A stretch of DNA of 20,283 bases from Goniomonas avonlea (lineage: Eukaryota > Cryptophyceae > Goniomonadida > Goniomonadaceae), in NCBI GenBank assembly GCA_003573635.1, contig QUTJ01031805.1, forward strand, positions 1 through 20,283, written 5' to 3'. Below are positions 1 through 9,917 of this stretch, piece by piece. Made by a program: the position numbers and the translations under genes. How positions within the stretch are numbered: the first letter of the stretch is position 1; each line of letters opens with the position of its first letter. The notes under the pieces were generated by a model. That model searched no databases. It saw only the letters and a program-made list of their open reading frames with translations, and was not told the DNA's origin.

Positions 1-336
1 TGTGATGGCAGTGTGACACCAGCGAGGGAGGTGCGGTGGACAGTGAATCGCCTACCTCTCACAACGCCCGCAGTCCACAATGTAGTGTGTGTCCCGACCT
101 CCTCCTCGCCCTCTAGAGAGAGGAGGAGAGAGAGAGGAGGAGAGAGAGAGGAGGAGAGAGAGAGGAGGAGAGGAGGAAAGAGAGGCGGAGAGAGAGGGAG
201 AGAGAGGTGGAGAGTGCAAGCTATCGATGGAGCATGGCGGGGTCGAGCAAACAGCATCCGTTCACACGAGTTTGGGAACACAGTACAGACCGTCTACCAC
301 AGAACACCCAAGACCATTGATTTCCCTTCTACTTAC
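1..336. other. Left edge: unresolved downstream part of importin alpha, mostly low complexity
   Basis: The last importin alpha exon I can support ends at 337 with a strong donor (ACA|GTAAGT on the minus strand), so this stretch should start as an intron of that gene. Armadillo repeats 5 to 10 of the protein are still missing and must lie here or beyond the window. A possible small exon lies near 45-112 on the minus strand, ending at a GTAGGC donor, but its phase does not agree with the upstream exon. I see nothing else that can be supported besides the purine tract. Confidence 0.4.
115..216. repeat. Polypurine (GA/GGA) microsatellite, ~14-nt unit
   Basis: Roughly 100 nt of GAGAGAGAGGAGGA-type units, three near-perfect copies of a 14-nt unit followed by degenerate ones. 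On the sense strand of the importin alpha gene it reads as a CT-rich tract. The open frames across it are low-complexity Arg/Glu/Gly artefacts. Confidence 0.9.
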
Positions 337-1569
337 TGTAAGAACTGACTAGATAGGGACGAAATGCATGATTTCATGCGCCTTTTGAAAAGTGGCAGCG
401 CTGGTAACGGGTTGTCTAAAAGTGAAGAACGCACAGGGTTGGGACCTCGCATAAGATTACAGAGCGTCCATGCCGCTGTCTTCGCGGTCACCTGCACACA
501 TGGTGTTACGGCTCTCGCAATCATGCTAGTCGCCATCGTGGTAGTGTGCGCGCGCGTGCGATGGTGAGTGTCATGGCTTGTGCCAGAAGTGTGGAAACGT
601 GTGGAATATTCGCGAAGGTTGCGCATCACAAACCTGTGAAGAAAGCAGAGCAACGACAGGCGCCACAGCGCCTTGTGCCCGGACAGTGTCTCGTAGCTCG
701 AAGCAGTCCCCTGCAATATTACCAACCGCCCAGCAACATTGCTCTTGGAGCGTCTGCGGGAATAGTAAAATTATCCGATCCACCACATCAACAGAGATGC
801 AAGACACAAATGGTGGAAACCGTACAGGATTCTGAACCAGGAACAGCTGAAGAAGATATGGAACAGTGGGCGCCATCAACGCAGTATGCTCAGAGCTCCC
901 TGTGGCGATATCTGGTGGCGATGGTTTAAACTCAGGAAAAGATAAGACCCTCCTCACTTGTGATGCACCAGGCAGCCTCAACTTGGTTGTCAGCACATGT
1001 GCTTGAAAGTGCAGCCTGTAACAGTGGAGGGTGAGAACCCGAGGAAACACCCGTGACAAACCAAAGCGCACCACCAACAGCTCCACGCCACCTCCATTTT
1101 TAAGAAAATGATCGGCGAGGAGGGTTGATTCCTCCGAAACCATCCTGATACATGGTTAATCGTGAAGTGGATGCTGAAAGGTTACTGCCACCGTCTGATG
1201 TCTCGTAGAGCGGAGATTGGACTGGACATACTTGCTTCCTGTTTGGCTGTCAAGATCATAAGACTCAAGCCCAGCATGGTTTACTTTGCATAAAGCCACG
1301 GCTGCCTGAAGCTGATCTACAGTATATGTGCTTGCTGCATCTGACAACCAGAATTAAAATCTGAAAATGCGTCAGAGTCAGCACCTTGTCCTTCGTCCAG
1401 GCAACGCCGCTTGCACTCAATTGCTTTGTTGCGCCTGAGAGTGGGGTTTCACATGGGCGCTCAACAAATTGCCACACCGTTCGCGTGCGAGCTCGACGGT
1501 ATGTGCGCGCCGTTTCTGGCCGGCGCGGTCGGCATCCAAACTCTGCTTGAATTTTGGCTTGTGGGACAT
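337..1569 (-). CDS. KPNA: Importin alpha (karyopherin alpha), 5' part, 8 exons
   Basis: Adaptor that binds classical nuclear localisation signals and links cargo to importin beta. Exons (minus strand): 1569-1478, 1434-1385, 1340-1285, ~1143-1072, 1015-958, 911-826, 753-634, 491-337. Residues 1-47 are an importin-beta-binding (IBB) domain rich in Arg and Lys (RRAHTVELARERRNKAIECK). Armadillo repeats follow with hallmark motifs: LQAAVALCK, VEAAWCITNIATGSSEHT, EQCCWAVGNIAGD and KTAAWTLCNLMRG, corresponding to repeats 1-4 of the family. The ATG at 1569 has an in-frame TAG 36 nt upstream. Introns are short (44, 46 and 72 nt among them). At the exon 3/4 junction (donor 1284, acceptor 1145) the phases miss by one base although the protein alignment there is gapless. 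Only about 220 of the usual ~520 residues are present; the rest is unresolved to the left. Confidence 0.92.
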
Positions 1570-1689
1570 TGCCAAACTCGGTAAAACTCCTAGCTTAGTT
1601 AGCTACCGGTAGCCGATACCGAAGGCAATGGTCTTGGAGAACTACTGTAAGTACCGGTAACTTAGTTACTTCGATAGTCGACTTTTTCG
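1570..1689. promoter_or_regulatory. Bidirectional promoter, importin alpha / NR2C2AP
   Basis: These 120 bp separate two divergent start codons, so both promoters and 5' leaders must fit here unless leaders contain further exons. Visible elements are the 12-bp palindrome GCTACCGGTAGC (1602-1613), a second TACCGGTA (1652-1659), the octamer CGATACCG (1614-1621), and CTTAGTTA twice (1594-1601 and 1661-1668), placed on opposite flanks of the two TACCGGTA sites. No TATA box is evident. Promoter role is inferred from position. Confidence 0.65.
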
Positions 1690-2316
1690 ATGGCGTCGTT
1701 GTCCGCGTGCACTTACAAGGCCAAGTGAGTTTGGAGAGTTGCCACCCCCACTCTAACTCTCGCATGATAGAGTGAGCAGTGTGCTCAAGAAAGAATTCGG
1801 TAAAGCAAACATGTTCGACGGGTCGGATGAAACTTGCTGGAACTCCAAGAATGTGTGTGGTGGGTCTTTTGTGCGTTCTCGTGACAGCTTCTGCAGGGAC
1901 CACAGTGGGTCGTCATTGAGTTCGAAACTGTACAGCGCTTATCTGAGATCCATATTATGTTTCAAGGCGGGTTTGCGGCAAAGGTGTTGTGTGTTACAAG
2001 TTGGCGGCCCCTCACCTCATCTGATTAGGAATGTCGAGTGTCTTGCGGAGACCCTTTGGAGTGTTGTGCCACATTTTCACCAACAGATACCAATGACTTT
2101 CAGGTACGTACTCAGTGTTGCCATGGTTTATCCCTGAGGCTCTCGCAGCACTTCTCATTTGCCACGCCTCAATCGACGTCAGTTCTTCGACTTGATTTCC
2201 CAACCAGTTTTGATTTTTTTGGGCGTATTGTGATCTACAAGTTGGACTGCTCTGTCGCAGCAATGGACATGGGAGCTGCTGATCAAACCGTCGCTGAGGG
2301 CGCCGCATCAGAATGA
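1690..2316 (+). CDS. NR2C2AP: NR2C2AP (TRA16)-like protein, complete, 5 exons
   Basis: Exons 1690-1724, 1771-1852, 1897-1983, 2029-2103 and 2149-2316 join in phase to a 148-residue protein (human NR2C2AP is about 139). The four introns are 46, 44, 45 and 45 nt. Conserved signatures of the family, a discoidin/galactose-binding-like beta-sandwich, are all present in order: VSSVLKKEFGKANMFD, DETCWNS, PQWVVIEF, IHIMFQGGF and the C-terminal SFDFFGRIVIYKL. Known work on the human protein describes a partner of the nuclear receptor TR4; in a protist without such receptors the ancestral role is unknown. The start is chosen because exon 1 supplies a short N-terminus of the right length and in-frame stops precede exon 2. 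The C-terminal ~20 residues after KLDC are acidic and family-specific. Confidence 0.93.
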
Positions 2317-3264
2317 GCAGTCCCAGAACCCGCTGGTTTAGGCGTGTGCAGGAATGATCAGTTTTCATTCCTAGGCTACTCATAAGAGAGCAACACACAG
2401 ACACAGACATATTTCTATCCTGGACGGTGGTGACTTGGTTACTGATATTTCCTCCAATAAAACCAAGCTCTCAACCCAATTTCGTGGACCGTCTTGCTCC
2501 GAACGCCATAGTACCCCCCCGTGGTGTTAGTTTTATCAATAAATTCGACCGGTATTTGCCCAAAGCGCTCAACCCAATTTCACCCGCGACTCGCCCCAAA
2601 GTAAGACACATGGTTTTGGGTCATGGTTTGTATTTCTATCAACAGAGATCTGCGATATAGTGTTGAGCGCTCCGCGCCACCGCCGCGGGCTCGAGAAAGG
2701 ATGGGATATCGAAACGACATCCACTTGGATACGGCGAACGCACACCTCGTGCAAGGAGGGCGGGTCGCGTCTACACCAAAGTACTGGATAAAGTTATGTC
2801 GCGCTGTCACACAGATAGCGAAGAGATAGATATATATCGGCACAAGATTAGATCCCGCTCACGGCGAGGCGGAGATCCCAACACAAGTCGTGTCCGGTCG
2901 CGCGAGGCTCCCAAGTACCGAGTACAAAACTGGAAGCCGAGCGGCATGACGGTTAGCGGGGAGATATGGGGACATAGTTATAGTTATTGGAAACATAAGC
3001 TACTGGAGCAAGACATAAGATTGTCATACGGCACAACATGAAGGACGCATACTAAGGCATTGGGACACATACGGTGCCATCATAAGGGGATAGAGCACAT
3101 GCGGGCATTCGCGTTTGAAGGCATAGAACGAATCAAGCAAACGCGGGCAGATGCCGTTCAGCGGAACGGCACGCGGGGGCAAAAAACGTCGGCTAGCGGC
3201 GTAAAACGCGACGAACTGGGAAGAGGGTGAAAGGCGCACAACGAGCGGACGAGGTCGCAGGGCT
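2317..3264. other. Convergent intergenic region, no gene recognised
   Basis: The 948 bp between the stop codons of NR2C2AP (+) and transportin (-), the longest gap in the window. An AATAAA at 2456-2461 lies 140 bp after the NR2C2AP stop, and an ATCAATAAAT at 2536-2545 is a second candidate polyadenylation signal. The 14-mer CTCAACCCAATTTC occurs twice (2470-2483 and 2568-2581), and AGCGCTCAAC is nearby in inverted form (GTTGAGCGCT, about 2662-2671). Between about 2980 and 3130 short variants of a CATA(A)G word recur. No conserved protein, tRNA or snRNA was recognised. Confidence 0.5.
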
Positions 3265-6200
3265 CTAGTTACACCCGAACTTATGCATGAGTTGCTCCTT
3301 GACTTCGGCATCCAGCCGGGAGTAGTGCAGCACCCACAAGTTCTGCGCCTCCAGGTTCTGCTTGAACCACACAAGCACGGCGCCCAGCTGCGCGAAGACT
3401 TCTGGGTGCTCTGCGGGAGACTTCCAGGAGCAGAAGGCACGGCACAGGTAGTCGAACGAGTCAACCACGCCCTGTGGGTTGCGCTGGACCATCATGACGA
3501 GGCCCTTGAAGGCGTCCTCCTTCTCCACGTCGTCGCGGATGCCGCACAGCGTCTCACACAGCGGCTGGATGAACTCGTGCACCTGCGCGAGGCGTGAGTA
3601 AGATGTGTGCAAGATGTGGCCCGTGAGTGCAAGAGGGACGCGAAGGGAGTGAGACTCGGGCCAGCAACACCATTGCAAGGGCAGCAACAACATTGTAAGG
3701 GAGGTGGGACTGGGTCAGCAACAACATTGTAAGGGAGTGAGGGACTGCAACAGCATTGGGTCACCTGCGCCGCCAAAAACTCAGGCGAGACATAGACCAT
3801 GCGGCCGACGGTGATGGCTGTGTTGTCCAGGAGGGACTTTGTCAGCTGCCGCCTTCGAAGAATTGCAACGAGTGGCTGCATCATCGTTGGTGCAACCTGC
3901 TGCATCTCTGTCCGAACCTTTGGGGATGGTGTTAAGGAGCGGTCCTCGAAATGCCAATGCAAACACAGACCGCAAAAGCCGCAGAGACTGACCTGCACAG
4001 CGATTTCACCAATAGCCCAGCATGCGTTATTGCACACAGAAATGTGTTCAGGGTTGAGGTTGACAGTCATCAGGGGCAGCAGCGTCGGCAAATGAGGTCG
4101 GAGGTGCACGATGCAAGCCTTTGCCAGGTCACCAACCAGCGCAAACGCACTCTGTCGAACCTCGCTTGCGCGGTGCTGCGGGTTGTCTTGTTGGTTTGGG
4201 GTCCGAGCTCTTTCTTGAAAAATAACGTGGGGTTTGGTAATAACGTGGGGTTTTGGTGAGTTACGCAACGCGCACGTGTCACGGCTGCTCGGTTGTCCGG
4301 GTCTCCAAATTGTCCATCAGGGCAGACTCAAACAAGACAAGACACACGCTTCCCTCAAGGCGCTAACGAACCTGGCAGCACTGGACCAGGAGAGGGAGCA
4401 GATTGGAGCTGCCAACCAGTGACTCGATCGAAGACTCAAGGCCCTCTGCAAGACCCGAAATAAGGTCGAGCGAGCACACAATGAACTCGTCATCAGCGGC
4501 ATCTGCCAGCCCTGGCGGAGCAGCGCCTCCTGCCGCACTGGCTTGTGCCTGCGGTGTCGCTGTTAGTCCAAAACACGACCATTATATGATATTGTTGCGT
4601 ATATGATATTGTTGCGTTGACGGGAAAAATCGTCGTGAAAAATGTGACCACAAGGACTTGTCATTGTGAGTTAAATTCTTCTCATTTTCAGCCCGTTCGC
4701 AAGAAAATTGATCGATTTTTGTTGTTGTCAGCCTTGCAAGCCAAGCTAGTCATCCAAATTCCTATTGCACTCACGAACCTGAAGGGCAAGGGTGTTCTGG
4801 ACAAGGTTCACACAGCGCTTGAACACGGGTGGAGTGTACGGCTCGAACCCACTGCCCAGCGCTTGCACGATCGAAGTGAGGCATTCCAACAGAGGGAACA
4901 GGGCTTTGTCCGTGTCAGCAATGGCGTTCCAGCGCTGAATCAACGGAGGCATGAGCAATTGGATCAACTGTGGCTGGTTGAGGGCGCCTTCCACAGAGTC
5001 GGCCAGGGAGCCCAGCGCATCGTACAGCACCAGCAAGTTCCGGGCCTGCGTGACCGAGTTGGAAGTTGTCGACACCGGGCAAATCGTATATGGGAACCCG
5101 ACGCCAGCGACGTATTCAACACTTGTGCGGGAATGGTTGGAGATTGCGAGGCGCCTTAGTTGTTTGTTTGTTGAATCACCACGAACGCGGTACGTGTCAG
5201 CCCGATTCCGTGACGCGTCGATTTGCATTGATTCGATCACTACATTGCTTTCGAACGTGATGTCTATCTGGCATGTGAGAACAAACGCACCTGGTAAGTG
5301 ACAAACGCTTGGGTCAGGAACTTGAGGATGACTTCAAGATAGGGCACCAACAGAAGCCTGGCTTCCTCCTCAAGGGTTGCGAACGCACTACATGCTGCCT
5401 CTTGCACCTGAACGCGCCGATAGTTAGTGCACCAAAATTACCTCACACAGGGTGCACTTTGGACCGCCAATAGACTTTTGCCACGCACGCTCACAGAAGG
5501 CAAGACGATGCGCAGCAATGATGGACAACAACACGCGACAATAGCGGTGTTGACGACACCCACGCACAGGTTGAGACAACGGACCTTTTTGTTCGAATCA
5601 AGAATAGAATTCAACAGGCCCTCGACCGTGGAGGGGAGGTAGAGCTGAGGTGGCTGCTCACACACCCACTTGGCGTAACGACTCAATGTCCAGCACGTGA
5701 TGCTTCGCACGAGGGGCTGTAAACAAGGTGGTGTGAGCTCGATTCTCAAAGAAATGAACGTCGGATTTGCAGTGGGTGAGTAAAGTGATCATGGAAGGTA
5801 TCAATCTCGACTCCAGGCTCAATTTTGCAGAGGAAACAACGTGGCGAACACAGTGGGGTGCGAGTCTCGCTTGCAGCGAACAGGAGTCGGTTACCTTGGG
5901 ATCGCGAACCATGTGTTTCACCAGGTGGTCCAGCAATGCTGGCAAATAATTTTTCTCAATCAATCCCTGCACACAACCGGTTGCGATCGCACCTGGGAGT
6001 CGAAGTGTCAGGACTCGATCGAGGCAGACAGCAGGTAGCGAGCAACGGGAGGAGGGGTTAGGGTGCGACAAGTCAGCAGCAAACATCTTAGCGTCACAAA
6101 TCAGAGTGGAACCCACCAGCAGCCAGAATGGCACTCTCCCGCACAAGCCAGTCTTGTGAGTTGAGCTTCTCGTGCAACGGGGGCAGGAGCGCATCCAGAA

Positions 6201-7613
6201 TCTTGCTCTCGTACTTGCCGCTGATAATGTCCAGCCCAGCGGCACTGCACTTGCGCAACGTCCACTCGCTGTCCTCCTCATCATCTTCGTCGTCGTCGTC
6301 GTCATCGTCGTCATCGTCGTCTCCTCCGCCTGGAGTGGCGTCCCCGGCAGCAGCAGTGCCGTGCTCGTGCTGGGAATGCTTCGCCTTGTATGCGTACATG
6401 GCGGGGTTGATGTCTTGCTCGCGATCAGGCACATTGGCATCGTCCTCCTCGTCGGCACCAAGCTGGATGAGCTCGTCCTCGGAATACTTCATCCCATTGA
6501 GCAGCACCGGGACCAACCTGCGTTACATCAGTTGGGCATGTTTCGAAACAGGAAGCCTTACTGTGGAAGGAAGGGTTCCAGTGCCTCTGACGGTGCGTCC
6601 GATTCACACAAAGAAGACCAAAACTCGCAGGCCTCCTTCTTTACGTCGTAATCCGGGTCTTGCTCCGTCGACCACATCAGTCTCTGAATCACATCGGAGA
6701 GTCGTGGAAGCAGGTACTCAGCCCGCACTTCGACCAACATGACAAGTGCTTGGCACACGCGCTTCCGGACTTCGGCATTCGTGTCCATGTGAAGCACAAG
6801 GAGGCCCTGCGAACTGTTCAGAAAAAAGAAGAAAAAAATCCACCAAGATGCACACCTCAATGAAATTGGCCATGTTGGTAATCATCGGCTGGGGCATCGG
6901 GAACAAATACTGGTTCAGACAATGGACTGCCAGTTGGCGGAAAATTTCGCTTTCGTGGGTGAAGAGAGTCAGCAGCTTGGGGATCAACGCCGTCATGGCA
7001 GGATCGTTTTCACACAGCTTCTCTGTGTGATCCTCTGACAACAACTCCAGAGCACACAAGGCACCATCCATCAACGGCTTTTGACCGCTGTCCAAGAGAT
7101 GGATGATGCTGGGCAGCAGGTCTGGCCAGTTCTCCTAAGAATTGGATATTACGTCACAGGGTTACCCAACGAAACTACGACATACCATCTGTATCAAACT
7201 GAGCAACCCTGTGATTGCAATGGCACCCGTGCGACGGATCTCGCGATTCGGATCTTGAAGCACAGCAATAATCTCTGTGCGGATGAACGCGATCATGTTT
7301 GCATCAAGACCCCCCACGTCCTTCAGGTTGTTCTTCAACTTGAGACCAGCAATACGGCGAAGGTCATCGCCATACTCGTGGCCCTTGGACAGGACCATTG
7401 TCAGGTAACAGTTGAAGTCCGGAACCGTGAGGCGATATTGCTCGAGTTGCTGATAAAAACCGGGTCACAGTACGGCAGGAAATCCCCCAAGCGCAACGAA
7501 CAAACCTGAAGTGCCATTTCATGGCGCTGATGGTTGGATGGGTCAAGGACTGCTTTCAAAAGCTCGACAGTCTGCAGTAGTCCCTGCTGCTGTGGTTGCC
7601 AGCACTGCGCCAT
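3265..7613 (-). CDS. TNPO1: Transportin-1 (importin beta-2), complete, 13 exons
   Basis: Nuclear import receptor for PY-NLS cargo such as hnRNPs, released by RanGTP. Exons (minus): 7613-7506, 7449-7186, 7134-6856, 6806-6562, 6517-6117, 5992-5895, 5716-5585, 5407-5291, 5045-4779, 4548-4372, 4175-3993, 3917-3765, 3582-3265. All phases agree and give 913 residues (human 898). HEAT-repeat sequence matches the family end to end: N-terminal [134 protein letters not shown] and DNTAITVGR. The acidic H8 loop is present as an Asp-rich run. Introns are 42-245 nt; the 44-nt intron at 6518-6561 is typical of the genome. The ATG at 7613 matches the family N-terminus; the stop is TAG at 3265-3267. Confidence 0.97.
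3662..3752. repeat. Short tandem repeat in transportin intron 12
   Basis: About three copies of a ~32-35-nt unit with core CAGCAACAACATTGTAAGGG, the first copy shorter, inside the last transportin intron (3583-3764). A fourth, decayed start (CAACAGCATTGGG) abuts the splice donor of the preceding exon. Read in frame it gives the Cys/Pro-rich artefact seen in a long minus-strand open frame. Confidence 0.75.
6272..6321 (-). repeat. Coding GAC/GAT repeat: acidic loop of transportin
   Basis: A trinucleotide run within exon 5 encodes about eleven consecutive Asp residues followed by a mixed Asp/Glu stretch, ahead of the conserved [10 protein letters not shown] motif. This is the position of the H8 loop, which in studied transportins couples RanGTP binding to cargo release. 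The opposite strand reads as a serine run, which explains a spurious long plus-strand frame. Confidence 0.85.
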
Positions 7614-7842
7614 CTTCTTCACGCGCCAGACCAAAAGCCTGTCAAAGCCCCTTTGACCTTGGGCAACATCGTCAAACGATAGTGTCACGCAGTATCGGGC
7701 CCGATACCGATGAAGACGAGAACCCTCGCTTGGACGCGGAAGGCCTCGCTCGGTGGCCGGCAGCACCCTGCTCTCTCGCAAACAAAAGCTCCCAAGCCTC
7801 CTGAGTTTGCGGCGGGCTAAGGCTGAGGCATCAGGAATCTGG
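7614..7842. promoter_or_regulatory. Bidirectional promoter, transportin / C2 protein
   Basis: These 229 bp lie between divergent start codons. They hold a perfect 16-bp palindrome GTATCGGGCCCGATAC at 7692-7707, overlapping the octamer CGATACCG (7702-7709) that recurs in two other divergent regions of the window. An acidic open frame crosses the right part, so an upstream coding exon of the C2 gene cannot be excluded. Confidence 0.6.
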
Positions 7843-8357
7843 ATGGAACTGTCGAACACTCTCAGTGTTGAGCATATCCGCGTACGTCTGTCCCACGCAG
7901 AGGGTGCAAAAAAAAGACAAACAGGTTTGGAAACGTAGACCTTAGTTGGTTTCACCAACCCAAGCTCACAGGTCCATTGCGTAAAGATGGCCCAACTGTC
8001 ACAACTGTGGCACTGGTTCAAAAGGATCCTTATCAAATAATTGAGAAAAAGGATACCACGGCACCCCGGGAGATGCGCGGTGGCACAGAGTTCGACTGGG
8101 TTCCGAATCATGACACGACTTTCATCGTGAACAGTGAACGAGCGAATACGCTTCATGTGCACGTTTTAATGGAACGGAAGCATCACATGCGAATGCACGT
8201 GGTTGGTGAAGTGTTTATTCCGCTCTCAAGTGTCTCCATCTTGTCCTCTGTCCCGCTGGAACCTGCAATGACCACCGTGCGTCTCACCAAGATGAAGAAG
8301 GGTCGTGCAGATGACAGAGGGTCATTGCATCTTGGTTTAGAGCGTGTGTCGGAGTGA
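7843..8357 (+). CDS. Small single C2-domain protein, 2 exons
   Basis: Exons 7843-7903 and 7972-8357 (68-nt intron, phase 1) give a 148-residue protein that is essentially one C2 domain, about the size of plant SRC2 or elicitor-responsive small C2 proteins. Visible features: N-terminal strand LSVEHIRVRL, the QKDPYQII motif around residues 40-47, strand TLHVHVLMER, VVGEVFIPLSSV, and a final strand GSLHLGLE. C2 domains usually bind membranes, often through calcium held by Asp residues in two loops. Here the DPY aspartate is kept, but the second loop reads MERKHHMRM, with basic residues where Asp would sit, so calcium binding is unlikely and phospholipid or protein binding is inferred. The start at 7843 puts the first strand near the N-terminus; an upstream exon remains possible. 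Confidence 0.8.
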
Positions 8358-8475
8358 TTCGATCTAATACAAGTCACGTTGGCGCTCTTTTTTTGTGCAA
8401 ATTAGCAAGCGCCAGACGATCGCAGTGGGTAAATTCTTCATTAGAATGGTGCCAAAGTAACCGGTCAGTTGGCAG
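8358..8475. other. Convergent intergenic gap, C2 protein / GT49
   Basis: Only 118 bp separate the C2-protein stop (TGA) from the glycosyltransferase stop (TAA). Nothing but AT-richer 3' sequence is seen. Confidence 0.6.
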
Positions 8476-8714
8476 TTATGGTGAGGCGCAGGGGCACAGG
8501 CGCTTCGCTCTGTGGTGGCTGGCGTCGCAGTGGAATGGATATTTCTGCAAGATCGTCGAGTGTGCGAGAGACAGAGAGAGAGAGGGCTGCATTACAGCAC
8601 CCGTGGATCTGCCTAGGAGCAGAAGCGGGGGATTAAAACCTCCCAGAGGAGCGAGAGAGGGTGGGGAGGGGGGCGAGAGACAGAGACGGGACAGAGACAG
8701 AGAGCGAGCGAGCG

Positions 8715-8787
<73 letters not shown>

Positions 8788-9829
8788 CCGCTGAGCGGCC
8801 CCAGACCCGTGAGGGCCTGCCTGAAGGCATAAGAGAGGAGAGTAGAGAAGAGAGAGAGAGAGAGAAAACACAATGCCTGCACCATCAAGACGTACATTCA
8901 GATCAGAGTTGACCATGCAAAGGCCACCGGCACTGGCCATCGCAGGCAGATCGTGTCCAGAATATAAGTAGCTACAGCCGCCGTCGCACTCAAAATTCTT
9001 GTAGAGAACGATGCACAAATTAACATGGCTCATCAACTCTGGCTTGCAGACGAGGCCTGCGTGATTCAGATTAGAGATATTGATTGCTAGTGGTCTCAGA
9101 TAAAGGGGGCTGGAGTTAACAAGTCAGTGGACTCGGCCATGAGGAATCTACCCCTTCCTCCGCCGGAGGAAGGAGTAGAGAACGCAACACTTTCCTCTCA
9201 TCCCTCCCTTGCCATCTTCCTCTCCCTCTCCCTCCTGTAGAGTAGGGCACAACAGAATCTCACACCCGTTGGCGAGGAGGCGAGAGAAACCAAGATAGAG
9301 AGAGGGACAGCGAGAGACAGAGAGAGCCACAAGAGACACGGAGTTAGTGCGAGAGCATCCTAGTTGCTGCTCGACTCGAGGCTCAGAAGACACTCGCCAT
9401 ATTTTTTTGCTCTTCACGGTACAAGAGGGAGGGAGGGAGGGCGGGGGAGGAGATTCTGTTGTGCTCTACTCCTTACTCGGGATGGGAGGGAGGGGAGGGA
9501 GGGGGGTGGTCTGAACCTTAATCCGACGCAGACGGGAGGCGAGGGGAGAGGAGGGAGGAGGGAGGAGGGAGGAGCAAAGCGGAGGAGAGGGAGGTGGTCA
9601 CCTGACCCTTGGCATGCTTTGTCACAGCTTTGAGCAGGCTCGGAAACGACTTCTTTGAAATGCATCGAGGGAGGCAACTGTGGTGGCGCCACCTGTAACT
9701 CGGTCACATACCTGCGTGCGCTGTCACCACACGGGAGCAACAGCTCAAGTCGGCTACACTTCAAAAGATGTTAGAGTCAGTTCGACGATCAACCGTAGTT
9801 GTGGCTGCTCTGTAGTGCCTAAGTGGGTG

Positions 9830-9917
<88 letters not shown>

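Noticed and set aside
2427-2843. Short open frames in the NR2C2AP/transportin gap
   Set aside because: Frames under 90 codons on both strands without motifs or splice partners; they resemble chance frames.
6128-6742. Long plus-strand frame with a poly-serine run
   Set aside because: It is the antisense of transportin exons 4-5; the serines are the complement of the Asp codons of the acidic loop.
8476-9036. 186-residue minus-strand frame rich in Leu-Ser repeats
   Set aside because: It runs through the GA/CT intron of the GT49 gene; only its two ends (8896-9036 and 8476-8544) are coding, joined by a GTACGT...TTGCAG intron.
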